Shown: positions 8,589-19,806 of the stretch, piece by piece | Layout: each line of letters begins with the position of its first letter | Position numbering within the stretch: the first letter of the stretch is position 1 | Source of the DNA: Hyphomicrobiales bacterium | GTDB lineage: Bacteria; Pseudomonadota; Alphaproteobacteria; Rhizobiales; Methyloligellaceae | NCBI GenBank assembly: GCA_021775595.1 | Contig: JAJFHN010000024.1 | Span: 1-43,415 of the forward strand | Direction of reading: 5' to 3' | Length of the DNA: 43,415 nucleotides | Notes under the pieces: generated by a model | What the model saw: the letters and a program-made list of their open reading frames with translations, nothing else | What the model was told of the DNA's origin: nothing | Databases searched by the model: none | Position numbers and translations under genes: made by a program

Positions 8589-8777
8589 ATGCCTTTCATG
8601 AAGAAACTTATCTTATGCGGATTGGCGATCGGCCTGTTCTTTTTCGCCGCCGAGATAATTCCCATGCCTCCTTGGGCGCGCATTGCCTGCTATTACGGCA
8701 TGCTGTTCGTCGCCATTTATGGCGTCTGGATGGTGTGGAAGAGCAGCGCACCGCCACCCGACGAAGCGGGCAAGTAG
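8589..8777 (+). CDS. Small two-helix membrane protein, function unknown
   Basis: Unrecognised 62-residue protein. It has a positively charged start (MPFMKKL), a hydrophobic segment (about 6-20), a short PMPPW turn, a second hydrophobic segment (about 29-47) and a polar tail ending in PPPDEAGK. The ATG at 8589 is preferred because GGGGAGAG lies 8 bases upstream. An earlier in-frame ATG at 8550 lacks such a site. The strong ribosome site and membrane pattern suggest a real gene. It lies between the sulfotransferase and the LexA-like boxes of recA. No function is claimed. Confidence 0.65.
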   Translation: MPFMKKLILCGLAIGLFFFAAEIIPMPPWARIACYYGMLFVAIYGVWMVWKSSAPPPDEAGK

Positions 8778-8830
8778 GCGAAGCCGAGCAGTTTGATCGG
8801 CCGGCAGGGACGGTACGCCGTCATTCTGCC

Positions 8831-8845
8831 GAACCTTCTGCGAAC
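8831..8845 (+). promoter_or_regulatory. LexA (SOS) box, perfect GAAC-N7-GAAC
   Basis: GAACCTTCTGCGAAC matches exactly the direct-repeat LexA site known in alphaproteobacteria (GTTC-N7-GTTC on the other strand). It lies 150 bases before recA and overlaps the -35 region of a possible promoter with TATATA at 8863-8868. Control of recA by LexA is well established in the class; binding here is inferred. Confidence 0.65.
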
Positions 8846-8868
8846 ACGTTTCCGATATTCTCTATATA
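8840..8868 (+). promoter_or_regulatory. Candidate recA promoter
   Basis: A TATATA -10 element at 8863-8868 sits 17 bases after a weak -35 (GCGAAC, 8840-8845) that overlaps the perfect LexA box. A second candidate is TTGCAA (8889-8894), 16 bases, TACATT (8911-8916), which overlaps the second LexA-like box. Which one is used cannot be decided by reading. Confidence 0.4.
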
Positions 8869-8898
8869 TCAGTCGCTTATTCTCCCTCTTGCAAAAGA

Positions 8899-8913
8899 GA
8901 ACAAAGTATGTAC
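8899..8913 (+). promoter_or_regulatory. Second LexA-like box, one mismatch
   Basis: GAACAAAGTATGTAC is GAAC-N7-GTAC, seven of eight consensus positions. It lies 68 bases after the first box and 68 bases before the recA start codon, between and over the -35/-10 pair TTGCAA/TACATT. It is a plausible second operator of recA. Confidence 0.5.
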
Positions 8914-8980
8914 ATTCTGGTCTCACCGGCGTGCTTCCGTGGAGAAGCCGCGTGCTGTATGACTTAGAAGGGGATGAGAC

Positions 8981-10156
8981 ATGGCTGAACCCAAGCTTCG
9001 TGTGGTCGAAGGAGATGGAATGGACAAAGACAAGGCGCTGAGCGCGGCGCTCGCCCAAATAGAGCGGACCTTCGGCAAGGGATCTGTCATGCGGCTGGGT
9101 CGTGAGGGGCAGGTGGTCGAGATCGAATCCATCCCGACCGGTTCGCTGGGCCTCGATATCGCGCTCGGCATCGGCGGCCTGCCGCGCGGGCGCGTCGTCG
9201 AAATCTATGGTCCAGAATCCTCTGGCAAGACCACGCTGGCGCTGCACACCGTGTCCGAAGCCCAGAAGCGGGGCGGCATTTGCGGCTTTATCGACGCCGA
9301 ACACGCGCTCGATCCGATCTATGCCAGAAAGCTTGGCTGCAATCTCGACGACCTTCTTATTTCCCAACCCGATACGGGCGAACAAGCGCTCGAAATCGCC
9401 GATACGCTGGTGCGCTCGGGCGCGGTGGACGTGCTGGTTATCGATTCTGTCGCGGCATTGACCCCCCGGGCCGAGCTTGAGGGCGAGATGGGCGACAGCT
9501 TGCCCGGACTCCAAGCGCGCCTGATGAGCCAGGCGTTGCGTAAGCTCACCGCATCGATCTCCAAATCCCACACCATGGTGATCTTCATCAACCAGATTCG
9601 CATGAAGATCGGCGTGATGTTCGGCTCGCCCGAGACGACGTCGGGCGGCAACGCGCTTAAATTCTACGCTTCCGTCCGTCTGGACATTCGCCGCATCGGC
9701 CAGATCAAGGACCGGGACGAGGTGGTCGGCAATCAGACCCGCGTCAAGGTCGTCAAAAACAAGGTGGCGCCGCCGTTCAAGCAGGTTGAATTCGACATCA
9801 TGTACGGCGTGGGCATCTCCAAGGCCGGCGAACTTATTGATTTGGGCGTCAAGGCGGGCATCGTCGAGAAATCGGGGTCGTGGTTCTCCTATGACAGCCA
9901 GCGGATCGGCCAGGGCCGTGAGAATGTGAAGACCTTCCTGAAAGAAAACCCGGCCATAGCCGAGGAGATCGAGCTTGCCATCCGGCAGAACGCGGGACTC
10001 ATTGCGGATCAGATTCTGGCCGAAGACCCCGATGATGCCGATGACGGTGACGAGGTGCTCGATGCTCCAGCCGAGGCGCCGTCTTCTTCCAATGTCGAAC
10101 CATTGCCAGCGAACGAGGACATCAAAGCTCCGAGCCCCCGTTCAAAAAGCGCCTGA
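8981..10156 (+). CDS. recA: Recombinase RecA
   Basis: ATP-dependent strand-exchange protein and coprotease for LexA cleavage. The 391 residues include the Walker A motif GPESSGKTT (77-85), the polymerisation core, [20 protein letters not shown] around loop L1, and the L2 region [20 protein letters not shown]. The C-terminal about 45 residues are acidic and variable, as usual, and somewhat long here. The ATG has AGGGGATGA upstream. Transcription is probably monocistronic: LexA-like boxes lie in front and a strong terminator lies 50 bases behind. Confidence 0.98.
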   Translation: MAEPKLRVVEGDGMDKDKALSAALAQIERTFGKGSVMRLGREGQVVEIESIPTGSLGLDIALGIGGLPRGRVVEIYGPESSGKTTLALHTVSEAQKRGGICGFIDAEHALDPIYARKLGCNLDDLLISQPDTGEQALEIADTLVRSGAVDVLVIDSVAALTPRAELEGEMGDSLPGLQARLMSQALRKLTASISKSHTMVIFINQIRMKIGVMFGSPETTSGGNALKFYASVRLDIRRIGQIKDRDEVVGNQTRVKVVKNKVAPPFKQVEFDIMYGVGISKAGELIDLGVKAGIVEKSGSWFSYDSQRIGQGRENVKTFLKENPAIAEEIELAIRQNAGLIADQILAEDPDDADDGDEVLDAPAEAPSSSNVEPLPANEDIKAPSPRSKSA

Positions 10157-10205
10157 CGCGCAGATGGCTCCTTAGGGCTCGCAAGACAATCGGCACCGAT
10201 TACGG

Positions 10206-10235
10206 GGACCGGCCAACTGGGGCCGGTCCTTTTTT
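10206..10235 (+). terminator. Intrinsic terminator of recA
   Basis: Nine-base perfect stem GGACCGGCC / GGCCGGTCC (10206-10214 and 10221-10229) with a 6-base loop, followed by six T residues (10230-10235). It lies 50 bases after the recA stop and separates recA from alaS. Confidence 0.9.
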
Positions 10236-10452
10236 ATGGTGCGTGACTTCGCGGCGGGCGTTTCTGGCTGAGCCGCTCGACGTGCATCGCTGGACAGGTG
10301 CAGGGTGTCTCGTTAAAAATCCCCCGAAAGGCAACGAATCTGGCAGATGTATTGGAGTGGCGTGACATGGCGTCATTCCGGAGCTTTACGGGTTCAACCC
10401 CGCGATCTTGCCGAACGCGGCCTGAACTCCGCAAGAGGTAACGTGCGCGCCC

Positions 10453-13108
<2,656 letters not shown>

Positions 13109-13128
<20 letters not shown>

Positions 13129-14359
13129 CGCGATCCCGCATACCACGGCGATGCCGAAGCGGACGCTGCGCAAACGCGTTCACGATATTTTGGAGCTCGA
13201 CGTCAGCCACGATCCCATGAGCGGCGTCGTCAATACGTTCATTGTCGTGCTGATCTTTCTCAACGTTGTCGCGTTTTCGGCGGAGACGATCCCCGCATTG
13301 CAAGAGCGCCTCGGCAGCTATTTCAGGCTGTTTGATATCTTCTCGGTCGCCATCTTCTCGCTCGAATATGGCTATCGCTTATGGAGCTGCGTCGAAATTC
13401 CGGTGTTTCGCGGGTTGGCTCCCTGGCGGGCGCGGCTTCGGTTTGCCGCCCGCCCCATGCAGCTCATCGATTTGTTTGCGGTCCTACCCTTTTATCTGAG
13501 CTTCATCCTGCCGCTCGATCTGCGCATCTTGCGTATCTTGCGCATCTTCCGGTTTCTCAAGTTGGCGCGTTACTCACCCGCGCTGCAGTCGCTTGGCCGG
13601 GTATTATCCAACGAGCGCCGGGCTCTGATCGGCGCGCTGCTGGTGATGATCGCGCTGCTGCTGTTTGCCGCGACGGGCATCTACTATCTAGAGCGGCACG
13701 CCCAACCCGACATCTTCGGTTCGATCCCCGCGGCCGCTTGGTGGGCGTTGGCGACCTTGACCACCGTGGGTTACGGCGACGTGGTTCCCGTCACCACCGT
13801 GGGCAAGATGTTTGGTGGCTTGATCATGATTTTTGGGCTCGGCATGTTCGCGCTGCCCATCGCCATCATCGCCACCGGCTTCAGCCAGCAGGCCAATCGG
13901 CATGAATTCGTGGTGACGTGGGCCATGGTGGCCAGGGTGCCGCTGTTTGGTCAGCTCGATGCCGCCAGCGTGGCAAATATCATGTCGCTGCTCTATTCGC
14001 GCCAATATGAGGCGCATTCAAAAATTTTCCTCGCCGGTACGCGGGCTGAAGCGATGTATTTTATCGCCTCGGGCGAAGTGGTCGTGCACACCAATGCCGG
14101 TGATGTGATGTTGGGCGAGGGCGATTTTTTTGGCGAGATGGCGCTGATCGAAGACCGGTTGCGAAAGTTCAGCGCGGTGGCGCTGACCAAGTGCCGCCTG
14201 CTGGTGCTCGACCGCGATGATTTTGTCCATCTGGCGCACCAGGAGCCAGAGATATCCAACCACATCCATGGCGTCGCTAAGGCGCGCGCCAAGGCCGGCA
14301 AAGCATCCAAAATGGCCAAGCCCAAGCGCAAACCCGTTAAGACGGCAGGCAGGGCCTGA
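13109..14359 (+). CDS. Six-helix potassium channel with cyclic-nucleotide-binding-like domain
   Basis: Membrane K+ channel of the voltage-gated/CNG type. There are four sensor helices, including an arginine-rich S4 ([20 protein letters not shown]). S5, a pore loop with the filter TVGYGD (219-224) and S6 follow. A C-terminal cNMP-binding fold comes last, resembling the order in the rhizobial channel MlotiK1. The phosphate-binding cassette reads [16 protein letters not shown] (342-357). The arginine (352) is kept, but the usual small S/T-A after it is K-F, so nucleotide binding is uncertain. A basic Lys/Arg tail ends the protein. The start is uncertain: GTG at 13109, overlapping alaS by 20 bases, GTG at 13121 or ATG at 13151. 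The overlap suggests cotranscription with alaS. Confidence 0.88.
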
Positions 14360-14377
14360 GAGCGGCCCTCAGGAGCC

Positions 14378-15592
14378 TCAGGCCATCGCGGCTTGGAGGT
14401 TTTCCTCGATCTTATCGAGGAAGCCCTCCGTTGTAAGCCAAGCCTGCTCATCGCCGACCAGCAGCGCCAAATCCTTGGTCATTGAACCGCTTTCAATCGT
14501 CTCGACGACCACGCGCTCAAGCGTGTCGGCAAATTGGGCCAAGGCGTCGTTCTCATCGAGTTTGGCGCGGTGTGCCAGTGCACGCGACCAGGCAAAGATC
14601 GAGGCGGTTGAATTCGTCGACGTTGCCTCGCCCGCTTGGTGGGCGCGATAGTGGCGGGTGACGGTGCCGTGCGCGGCTTCGGCCTCGACGGTCTTTCCAT
14701 CGGGCGTCATCAGCACGCTTGTCATCAGTCCGAGCGAACCAAAGCCCTGGGCGACGGTGTCTGACTGTACGTCACCGTCGTAGTTCTTGCAGGCCCACAG
14801 GAAGCCGCCCGACCATTTGAGAGCAGCGGCGACCATGTCGTCGATCAAGCGATGTTCATAGGTCAGCTTGGCTGCCTCGAAATCGTCCTTGAATTCGGTG
14901 TCGTAAATTGCCTGGAACAGATCCTTGAAGCGGCCGTCATAGGCTTTGAGGATGGTGTTTTTGGTGGAGAGATAGAGCGGCACGTTGCGTTGCAGCGCGT
15001 AGGCCATGCAGGCACGAGCAAAGTCGCGGATCGAGGAATCCAAATTGTACATTGCGAGCGCGATGCCGGCGCTGGGGAAGTCGAAGACCTCGTGCTCGAT
15101 CGTCTCCGATCCATCGGCTGCTTCCCATTTGACGGTGAGCTTGCCTTCGCCCGGCACCAAGAAATCCGTCGCCCGGTATTGGTCGCCAAAGGCATGACGG
15201 CCAATAATCAGAGGCTGTGTCCAGCCTGGAACCAGCCGCGGCACGTTTTGACAGATGATTGGCTCGCGAAACACCACGCCGCCCAGAATGTTGCGGATTG
15301 TGCCGTTGGGCGAGCGCCACATTTTTTTCAATCCAAACTCTTCGACACGGGCTTCGTCGGGTGTGATCGTGGCGCATTTGACGCCGACGCCATGGGCTTT
15401 GATCGCTTCGGCGGCCTCGATCGTCACTTTGTCGTCGGTCGCGTCCCGGTTTTCGATACCGAGATCGTAATATTCGAGATCGATGTCGAGATGCGGGTGA
15501 ATCAGCTTTGTCTTTATGAGATGCCAGATGATTCGCGTCATCTCGTCGCCGTCGAGCTCGACGATCGGATTGTCCACCTTGATTTTCGCCAT
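14378..15592 (-). CDS. icd: NADP-dependent isocitrate dehydrogenase
   Basis: TCA-cycle enzyme converting isocitrate to 2-oxoglutarate with NADPH formation. The 404 residues match the eukaryote-like dimeric type common in alphaproteobacteria: the N-terminus has [17 protein letters not shown], the substrate region has [20 protein letters not shown], and the metal/cofactor region has [20 protein letters not shown] then [23 protein letters not shown] lies 8 bases before the ATG. It converges with the channel gene; only 18 bases separate the two stops. It is divergent from trmJ. Confidence 0.97.
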   Translation of the reverse strand: MAKIKVDNPIVELDGDEMTRIIWHLIKTKLIHPHLDIDLEYYDLGIENRDATDDKVTIEAAEAIKAHGVGVKCATITPDEARVEEFGLKKMWRSPNGTIRNILGGVVFREPIICQNVPRLVPGWTQPLIIGRHAFGDQYRATDFLVPGEGKLTVKWEAADGSETIEHEVFDFPSAGIALAMYNLDSSIRDFARACMAYALQRNVPLYLSTKNTILKAYDGRFKDLFQAIYDTEFKDDFEAAKLTYEHRLIDDMVAAALKWSGGFLWACKNYDGDVQSDTVAQGFGSLGLMTSVLMTPDGKTVEAEAAHGTVTRHYRAHQAGEATSTNSTASIFAWSRALAHRAKLDENDALAQFADTLERVVVETIESGSMTKDLALLVGDEQAWLTTEGFLDKIEENLQAAMA

Positions 15593-15720
15593 AAGGCGCG
15601 CCCCTTTTGCTGGCCTGGATTATCGCCGGCCTGCAATTTGTATTGCCGCCGCTTTTCCCCGTCGTTGCGGGATGGCGATCCCTATAGCATTGTGCCCCGA
15701 TCTGAGAAAGGAGAGGTTCG

Positions 15721-16566
15721 GTGACGTCTAGCGAGGTGGAAAATGTGGACCTGAACAGCGCGCCTGCCGAGCAGTGCGATCTGCTGCAAGACACCCCCGC
15801 GGTCATCTTGGTGCGCCCGCAACTGGGTGAAAATATCGGTACGGCGGCCAGGGCCATGGCGAATTTCGGCCTGGCTGATCTGCGCATCGTCGCGCCCCGA
15901 GACGGATGGCCCAATGAGGCGGCGCGCGCTGCTGCCGCGTCCACAGGATGCCATGTGGTCGATGGGGCCGAAATTTTCGAAAACTTGGAGCAGGCGATTA
16001 ACGACCTTCATTTTTTGGCTGCGACCACGGCGCGACCCCGCGATATGGTCAAACCGGTGATCGCGCCCGAGACGGCGGTTGCTGAATTCACCGGCCGGAT
16101 GAGGCGGGGTGAACGTTGCGGCGTGTTGTTCGGGCCTGAGCGCTCGGGCCTCGACAACGATCAGATGGCGTTGGCAGATGTCATTATCAGCGCACCTGTT
16201 GATCCAACTTATGCATCGTTGAATTTGGCGCAGGCAGTGCTGATATTGGGGTATGAATGGATTAAGGCCCATGGCGGCAAGGCTCTGGGCCGGGAAACAG
16301 CTTTTGACGGGCCGGCGAGAGAAGGCTTAGACCTGCAGGGACAAAGACCTGCGACCAAGGCTGAACTGCTTGGCCTGTTTGAACATCTGGAGAGCGCGTT
16401 GGATACGTCGGGCTTCTTGTATCCGCCGGAAAAGCGCCCAGCTATGGTGCGCAACATTAGGAATATGCTTCAGCGCATGGGTGCGACGGAACAAGAGGTA
16501 CGGACACTGCGGGGCATCGTTGCCGCGCTTGAGTCGGGACACAAGAACAGAGGCGGTAGGCCTTAG
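15721..16566 (+). CDS. trmJ: tRNA 2'-O-methyltransferase TrmJ-like (SpoU family)
   Basis: SAM-dependent SPOUT enzyme, probably methylating the ribose at position 32 of tRNAs. The 281 residues show SPOUT motif 1 (VRPQLGENIGTAARAMANFG), motif 2 (CGVLFGPERSGLDNDQ) and motif 3 (ISAPVDPTYASLNLAQAVLI), then a helical C-terminal extension typical of TrmJ. The start is a GTG with AGGAGAGG just upstream. A distant LasT-type methyltransferase is the alternative. It is divergent from icd and is followed after 75 bases by a secreted protein gene. Confidence 0.88.
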   Translation: MTSSEVENVDLNSAPAEQCDLLQDTPAVILVRPQLGENIGTAARAMANFGLADLRIVAPRDGWPNEAARAAAASTGCHVVDGAEIFENLEQAINDLHFLAATTARPRDMVKPVIAPETAVAEFTGRMRRGERCGVLFGPERSGLDNDQMALADVIISAPVDPTYASLNLAQAVLILGYEWIKAHGGKALGRETAFDGPAREGLDLQGQRPATKAELLGLFEHLESALDTSGFLYPPEKRPAMVRNIRNMLQRMGATEQEVRTLRGIVAALESGHKNRGGRP

Positions 16567-16641
16567 TTGCGCCCCGATTTTATTATGCGAAGGTATTTTT
16601 TCGGTGATAGCCTTTTATCGCCAAGACAACAGAGGCGCGAT

Positions 16642-17262
16642 ATGACGAAAGTGTTGGGTTGTGGGCTGGCAGCTCTTTTGGTTTTTACGGCCATACCGGT
16701 AGCGTTGGCGCAAAAGGCGGCCAATGAGGTTGCCGTCAGCAAACAGGGTGCCGCTGCCAATAGCAGCGCCAAAGACAAGGGTGGATTGAGTGATCGTACG
16801 GTTCGCATTCTGGCGAGCTATGCCTGGGCGCATATTCCAGATGAGGTCTCCAAGCCCGACGGTACGCGCATACCCGTGCGCGGCGTCGATATCGATAAAT
16901 TCATGCTCTCGCTCGAAGACACCCGCCGCGTCGTCATGGTCGCCGAGCGGTCTGCCCAAGCCAAGATTTGCGGCTTGAACGACATGGAGCGGGCGAACCA
17001 CGACAAGATGATGAAGGTCGAGCAAGACTCCAAACGCTGGTCGAACGAACAGCTTGCATGGATTCACTGGCTGCATGAGATCACCGTCAAGGTCCGCGTA
17101 TTTGATCCCGCCGAGGCGTCCAAGCGCGTCGACGAAATGGGTCTCGATGACAAAGAGAAAAAGAAGGCGTTGGAAGACGCAAAGCGCTTCAAGAAGCCCA
17201 CCTGCAACGATGAAAAGCGCAAGGAAGTCCGTCGCGTCATCGAGGAATTTGTCAGTTCATAG
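16642..17262 (+). CDS. Exported protein of unknown function
   Basis: Unrecognised protein of 206 residues. It starts with a clear signal peptide (MTKVLGCGLAALLVFTAIPV, then ALA before Gln), so it is probably periplasmic. The mature part is mostly helical and charged, with KICGLNDMERANHDKMMKVE, an IHWLHEITVKVRVFD stretch and a lysine-rich C-terminal third. Two cysteines (in KICGL and PTCND) could pair. The ATG at 16642 was chosen because AGAGGCG lies just before it and the signal peptide begins there; an upstream frame extension to 16567 is not protein-like. It lies between trmJ and rpsD and may be transcribed alone. Confidence 0.7.
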   Translation: MTKVLGCGLAALLVFTAIPVALAQKAANEVAVSKQGAAANSSAKDKGGLSDRTVRILASYAWAHIPDEVSKPDGTRIPVRGVDIDKFMLSLEDTRRVVMVAERSAQAKICGLNDMERANHDKMMKVEQDSKRWSNEQLAWIHWLHEITVKVRVFDPAEASKRVDEMGLDDKEKKKALEDAKRFKKPTCNDEKRKEVRRVIEEFVSS

Positions 17263-17310
17263 AGCCAATCGGATCATCGAGCGACGAAACGTTAAAATGT
17301 CAATTTCGCC

Positions 17311-17345
17311 ATTGCGATTGACACTCCTGCCCGATTGCGATTAAC
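17311..17345 (+). promoter_or_regulatory. Direct repeat and possible promoter before rpsD
   Basis: ATTGCGATTGAC (17311-17322) and ATTGCGATTAAC (17334-17345) are 23 bases apart, about two helix turns. A perfect TTGACA -35 (17318-17323) falls in the first copy, but the matching -10 region is poor. A promoter of rpsD in this area is likely; a regulatory role of the repeat is a guess. Confidence 0.35.
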
Positions 17346-17408
17346 AGTGCGCCGCGGGGCTTTGTCCAGCGTCCAGATACAAACGATCACACTTGAACGG
17401 AAAGTGGC

Positions 17409-18026
17409 ATGACCAAGCGCATCCGCGCGAAATACAAGATCGACCGGCGCTTTGGCGAAAACATCTGGGGCCGGCCAAAAAGTTCCGTCAACAAACGGGA
17501 TTATGGTCCTGGCGAACAGGGCCAGCGTCGGCGTGGACGGCCATCTGACTATGGCACGCAATTGCGCGCCAAGCAGAAGCTCAAAGGCTATTACGGCAAC
17601 ATCACCGAAAAGCAGTTCAAGTCGATTTACCACCAAGCCGATCGCCAGAAAGGCGACACAAGTGAGAACCTGATCGGGCTGCTCGAGCGCCGACTTGATG
17701 CCGTTGTTTATCGCGCCAAGTTCGTCCCCACCGTGTTTGCCTCGCGTCAATTCATCAATCACGGCCACGTCAAGGTGAACGGTCAGCGCGTCGACATTCC
17801 GAGCTATCGCTGCAAGGTAGGCGATCTCATTGAGGTCAAGGACCAGTCGCGCGACTTGGGCATCGTGCTTGAGGCGACGCAGAGCTCCGAGCGGGACATT
17901 CCCGAATATATCGAAGCAGACCACGGTAAGATGACGGCGACGCTTCTGAGAAGCCCCGTGCTCGCCGATGTGCCTTATCCGGTGATGATGGAACCCAATC
18001 TGGTTATCGAGTTCTACTCGCGCTAG
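17409..18026 (+). CDS. rpsD: 30S ribosomal protein S4
   Basis: Primary 16S rRNA-binding protein of the small subunit. The 205 residues show the S4 N-terminal domain ([14 protein letters not shown], then [18 protein letters not shown]) and the S4 RNA-binding domain ([40 protein letters not shown]). It stands outside the large ribosomal operons, as is common in alphaproteobacteria. The ATG has GGAAAG upstream. Confidence 0.98.
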   Translation: MTKRIRAKYKIDRRFGENIWGRPKSSVNKRDYGPGEQGQRRRGRPSDYGTQLRAKQKLKGYYGNITEKQFKSIYHQADRQKGDTSENLIGLLERRLDAVVYRAKFVPTVFASRQFINHGHVKVNGQRVDIPSYRCKVGDLIEVKDQSRDLGIVLEATQSSERDIPEYIEADHGKMTATLLRSPVLADVPYPVMMEPNLVIEFYSR

Positions 18027-18123
18027 AGCCAAACCCCACTTCAAAACCCGCCTTCCTGAGTGATATGCAAGCGCGCCTGCGCCCGCTATGCTCGCGCCTG
18101 CGCGTCGATAGGGGAGAAGCGTT

Positions 18124-19101
18124 ATGTCGGAAAGTTTCGTCGCTGCCGTGGTCCAGGATTGCGCGGTTGTCTTTGACCGGGCCGCCACGGTCGATAAGGC
18201 GGTTCGACTGATCGGCGAAGCAGCCAAACAAGACGCCAGACTCATTGTTTTTCCAGAGGCGTTCGTCTCCGGCTATCCCAAGGGGCTTGATTTTGGCGCT
18301 CGCGTTGGCGTGCGCAAGGAAAAGGGCCGCGACGTATTCGCGACCTATTTTGAGAGCGCGATCGAGGTGCCGGGCGCAGAGACACAAGCAATCGGAGCGG
18401 CGGCGCACGCCGCAGGCGCTCATGTCGTGATCGGCGTCATCGAGCGGGGTGGCGCCACTCTCTATTGCACGATCTTGTTTTTTTCGCCCGAAGGAGAGCT
18501 GCTTGGCAAACACCGCAAACTGATGCCAACAGCGATGGAACGCTTGATTTGGGGCTTTGGCGACGGCTCCACCATGCCGGTCTTCGACACGCCCTTAGGA
18601 CGCCTTGGAGCGGTGATTTGCTGGGAAAACTACATGCCGCTAATGCGGACCGCGATGTACGCCAAGAACATTCAGCTCTATTGCGCCCCCACGGCTGACG
18701 ATCGCGACAGCTGGGGCCCATCGATGATCCATGTGGCGCTCGAGGGGCGCTGCTATGTGATCTCGGCCTGCCAATATCTGACGCGGGGCGACTGTCCCGA
18801 CGACTACGAGGCGATCCAAGGAAATGATCCTGATACGATTTTGATGCGCGGGGGAAGCTGCATTGTCTCGCCCTTAGGCCAAATGCTGCTAGAGCCGCAG
18901 TTTGATGGCCCCGGTATTTTCACCCATGAGATTGATATGGGCGAAATCGCGCGTGCCAAATATGATTTGGACGTCACCGGTCACTATGCCCGGGCGGACG
19001 TTTTTCAGCTGTATGTGAATGAGCGCCCAATGAATGCGGTGATCAATTCACTGGGCGAAGACGCCGATCCGTTCAAGATCGAGGAAGGCGCCGAGAGTTA
19101 A
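18124..19101 (+). CDS. Nitrilase / carbon-nitrogen hydrolase family protein
   Basis: Cytoplasmic hydrolase of the nitrilase superfamily (branch 1), expected to turn an organic nitrile into the acid and ammonia. The catalytic triad is visible: Glu45 in [12 protein letters not shown], Lys132 in HRKLMPT and Cys166 in [10 protein letters not shown]. The second conserved Glu region is also present. The 325 residues match bacterial nitrilases, and the CWEN and HRKLMPT forms are those of true nitrilases rather than amidases or N-carbamoyl hydrolases. GGGGAGAA lies just before the ATG. The substrate cannot be told. It is flanked by rpsD and a convergent glutaredoxin gene, so the context gives no hint. 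Confidence 0.88.
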   Translation: MSESFVAAVVQDCAVVFDRAATVDKAVRLIGEAAKQDARLIVFPEAFVSGYPKGLDFGARVGVRKEKGRDVFATYFESAIEVPGAETQAIGAAAHAAGAHVVIGVIERGGATLYCTILFFSPEGELLGKHRKLMPTAMERLIWGFGDGSTMPVFDTPLGRLGAVICWENYMPLMRTAMYAKNIQLYCAPTADDRDSWGPSMIHVALEGRCYVISACQYLTRGDCPDDYEAIQGNDPDTILMRGGSCIVSPLGQMLLEPQFDGPGIFTHEIDMGEIARAKYDLDVTGHYARADVFQLYVNERPMNAVINSLGEDADPFKIEEGAES

Positions 19102-19118
19102 ATCGCTCTCGCGGAGGC

Positions 19119-19137
19119 CTTGAGGCGAAGCCTCAAG
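19119..19137. terminator. Hairpin between convergent nitrilase and grxD
   Basis: Perfect 8-base stem CTTGAGGC / GCCTCAAG with a 3-base loop between two convergent genes. No T run follows on either strand, so it is at best a weak or factor-assisted terminator, or a 3'-end stabilising structure. Confidence 0.45.
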
Positions 19138-19154
19138 TGCCGCCCGCAAGAAAT

Positions 19155-19505
19155 TTATGCCATTTGCGTTTGCTGGTCGTGCGCGACGCCGCGTTCGGTC
19201 AGCATGGTTTGCAGCTCGTTTGCTTGAAACATCTCGCGAATGATGTCGCAGCCACCGACGAATTCACCCTTGATGTAAAGCTGCGGGATCGTCGGCCAGT
19301 TGGTGAACGACTTGACGCCGTCGCGCAGGCTGACGTCATCCAGGACGTTCACGTCGTGATATTTGACGCCGAGATAGTCTAAGATTTGAATGACTTGGCT
19401 GGAAAACCCACATTGAGGGAATTGCCGCGTGCCCTTCATAAAGAGCAACACGTCATTGTCCGCGACCTGCTTGCGGATCCAATCGTGAATTTCGGTTTCG
19501 CTCAT
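19155..19505 (-). CDS. grxD: Monothiol glutaredoxin, CGFS type (Grx4)
   Basis: Binds a bridging [2Fe-2S] cluster with glutathione and a BolA partner, and passes Fe-S clusters or reports iron status. The 116 residues contain the active site CGFS (Cys32) in the motif [15 protein letters not shown], the [20 protein letters not shown] segment with the glutathione-binding cis-proline, and a short polar tail. It lies 21 bases after a BolA-family gene on the same strand, the classic Grx-BolA pair, at the end of the purS-purQ-purL run. Confidence 0.97.
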   Translation of the reverse strand: MSETEIHDWIRKQVADNDVLLFMKGTRQFPQCGFSSQVIQILDYLGVKYHDVNVLDDVSLRDGVKSFTNWPTIPQLYIKGEFVGGCDIIREMFQANELQTMLTERGVAHDQQTQMA

Positions 19506-19526
19506 AACGTGATCAATCCTTATGCT

Positions 19527-19763
19527 CTAGGAATCGGGTGCTGAGGTTTGGAGTGCGAGCGCGTGAAGCGTGCCCCCCATATTGCCTTCGAGCGCCTCAT
19601 AGACGATTTGATGCTGCTGCACGCGGGATTTTCCGGAAAATTCCGACGACACGATCTCAGCCGCATAATGGTCGCCATCGCCGGCAAGATCGCGGATCGT
19701 GACTTGCGCATCGGGCAGCTTCTTCTTGATCAGCCGCTCGATCTCGGTTGCGTCCATTGGCAT
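19527..19763 (-). CDS. BolA/IbaG-family iron-sulfur protein
   Basis: Partner of the CGFS glutaredoxin in Fe-S cluster handling. From the ATG at 19763 it has 78 residues with the BolA fold signature: IERLIKKKLPDAQVTIRDLA, then HYAAEIVSSEFSGKSRVQQH and the conserved HQIVYEALEGNMGG. An open frame extends to 19802, but GGAG lies 9 bases before 19763 and the homology starts there. It follows purL by 43 bases and precedes grxD by 21, so cotranscription is likely. Short BolA proteins of this type resemble IbaG (YrbA). Confidence 0.92.
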   Translation of the reverse strand: MPMDATEIERLIKKKLPDAQVTIRDLAGDGDHYAAEIVSSEFSGKSRVQQHQIVYEALEGNMGGTLHALALQTSAPDS

Positions 19764-19806
19764 TGATGCGGTCTCCAGGCGTTTGTAGCGATATATGTAC
19801 AATACC

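Noticed and set aside
14353-14384. GGCCTGAG/CTCAGGCC repeats between the channel and icd genes, considered as a terminator
   Set aside because: The 16-base loop, the overlap with both coding ends and the lack of a T run make it unconvincing.
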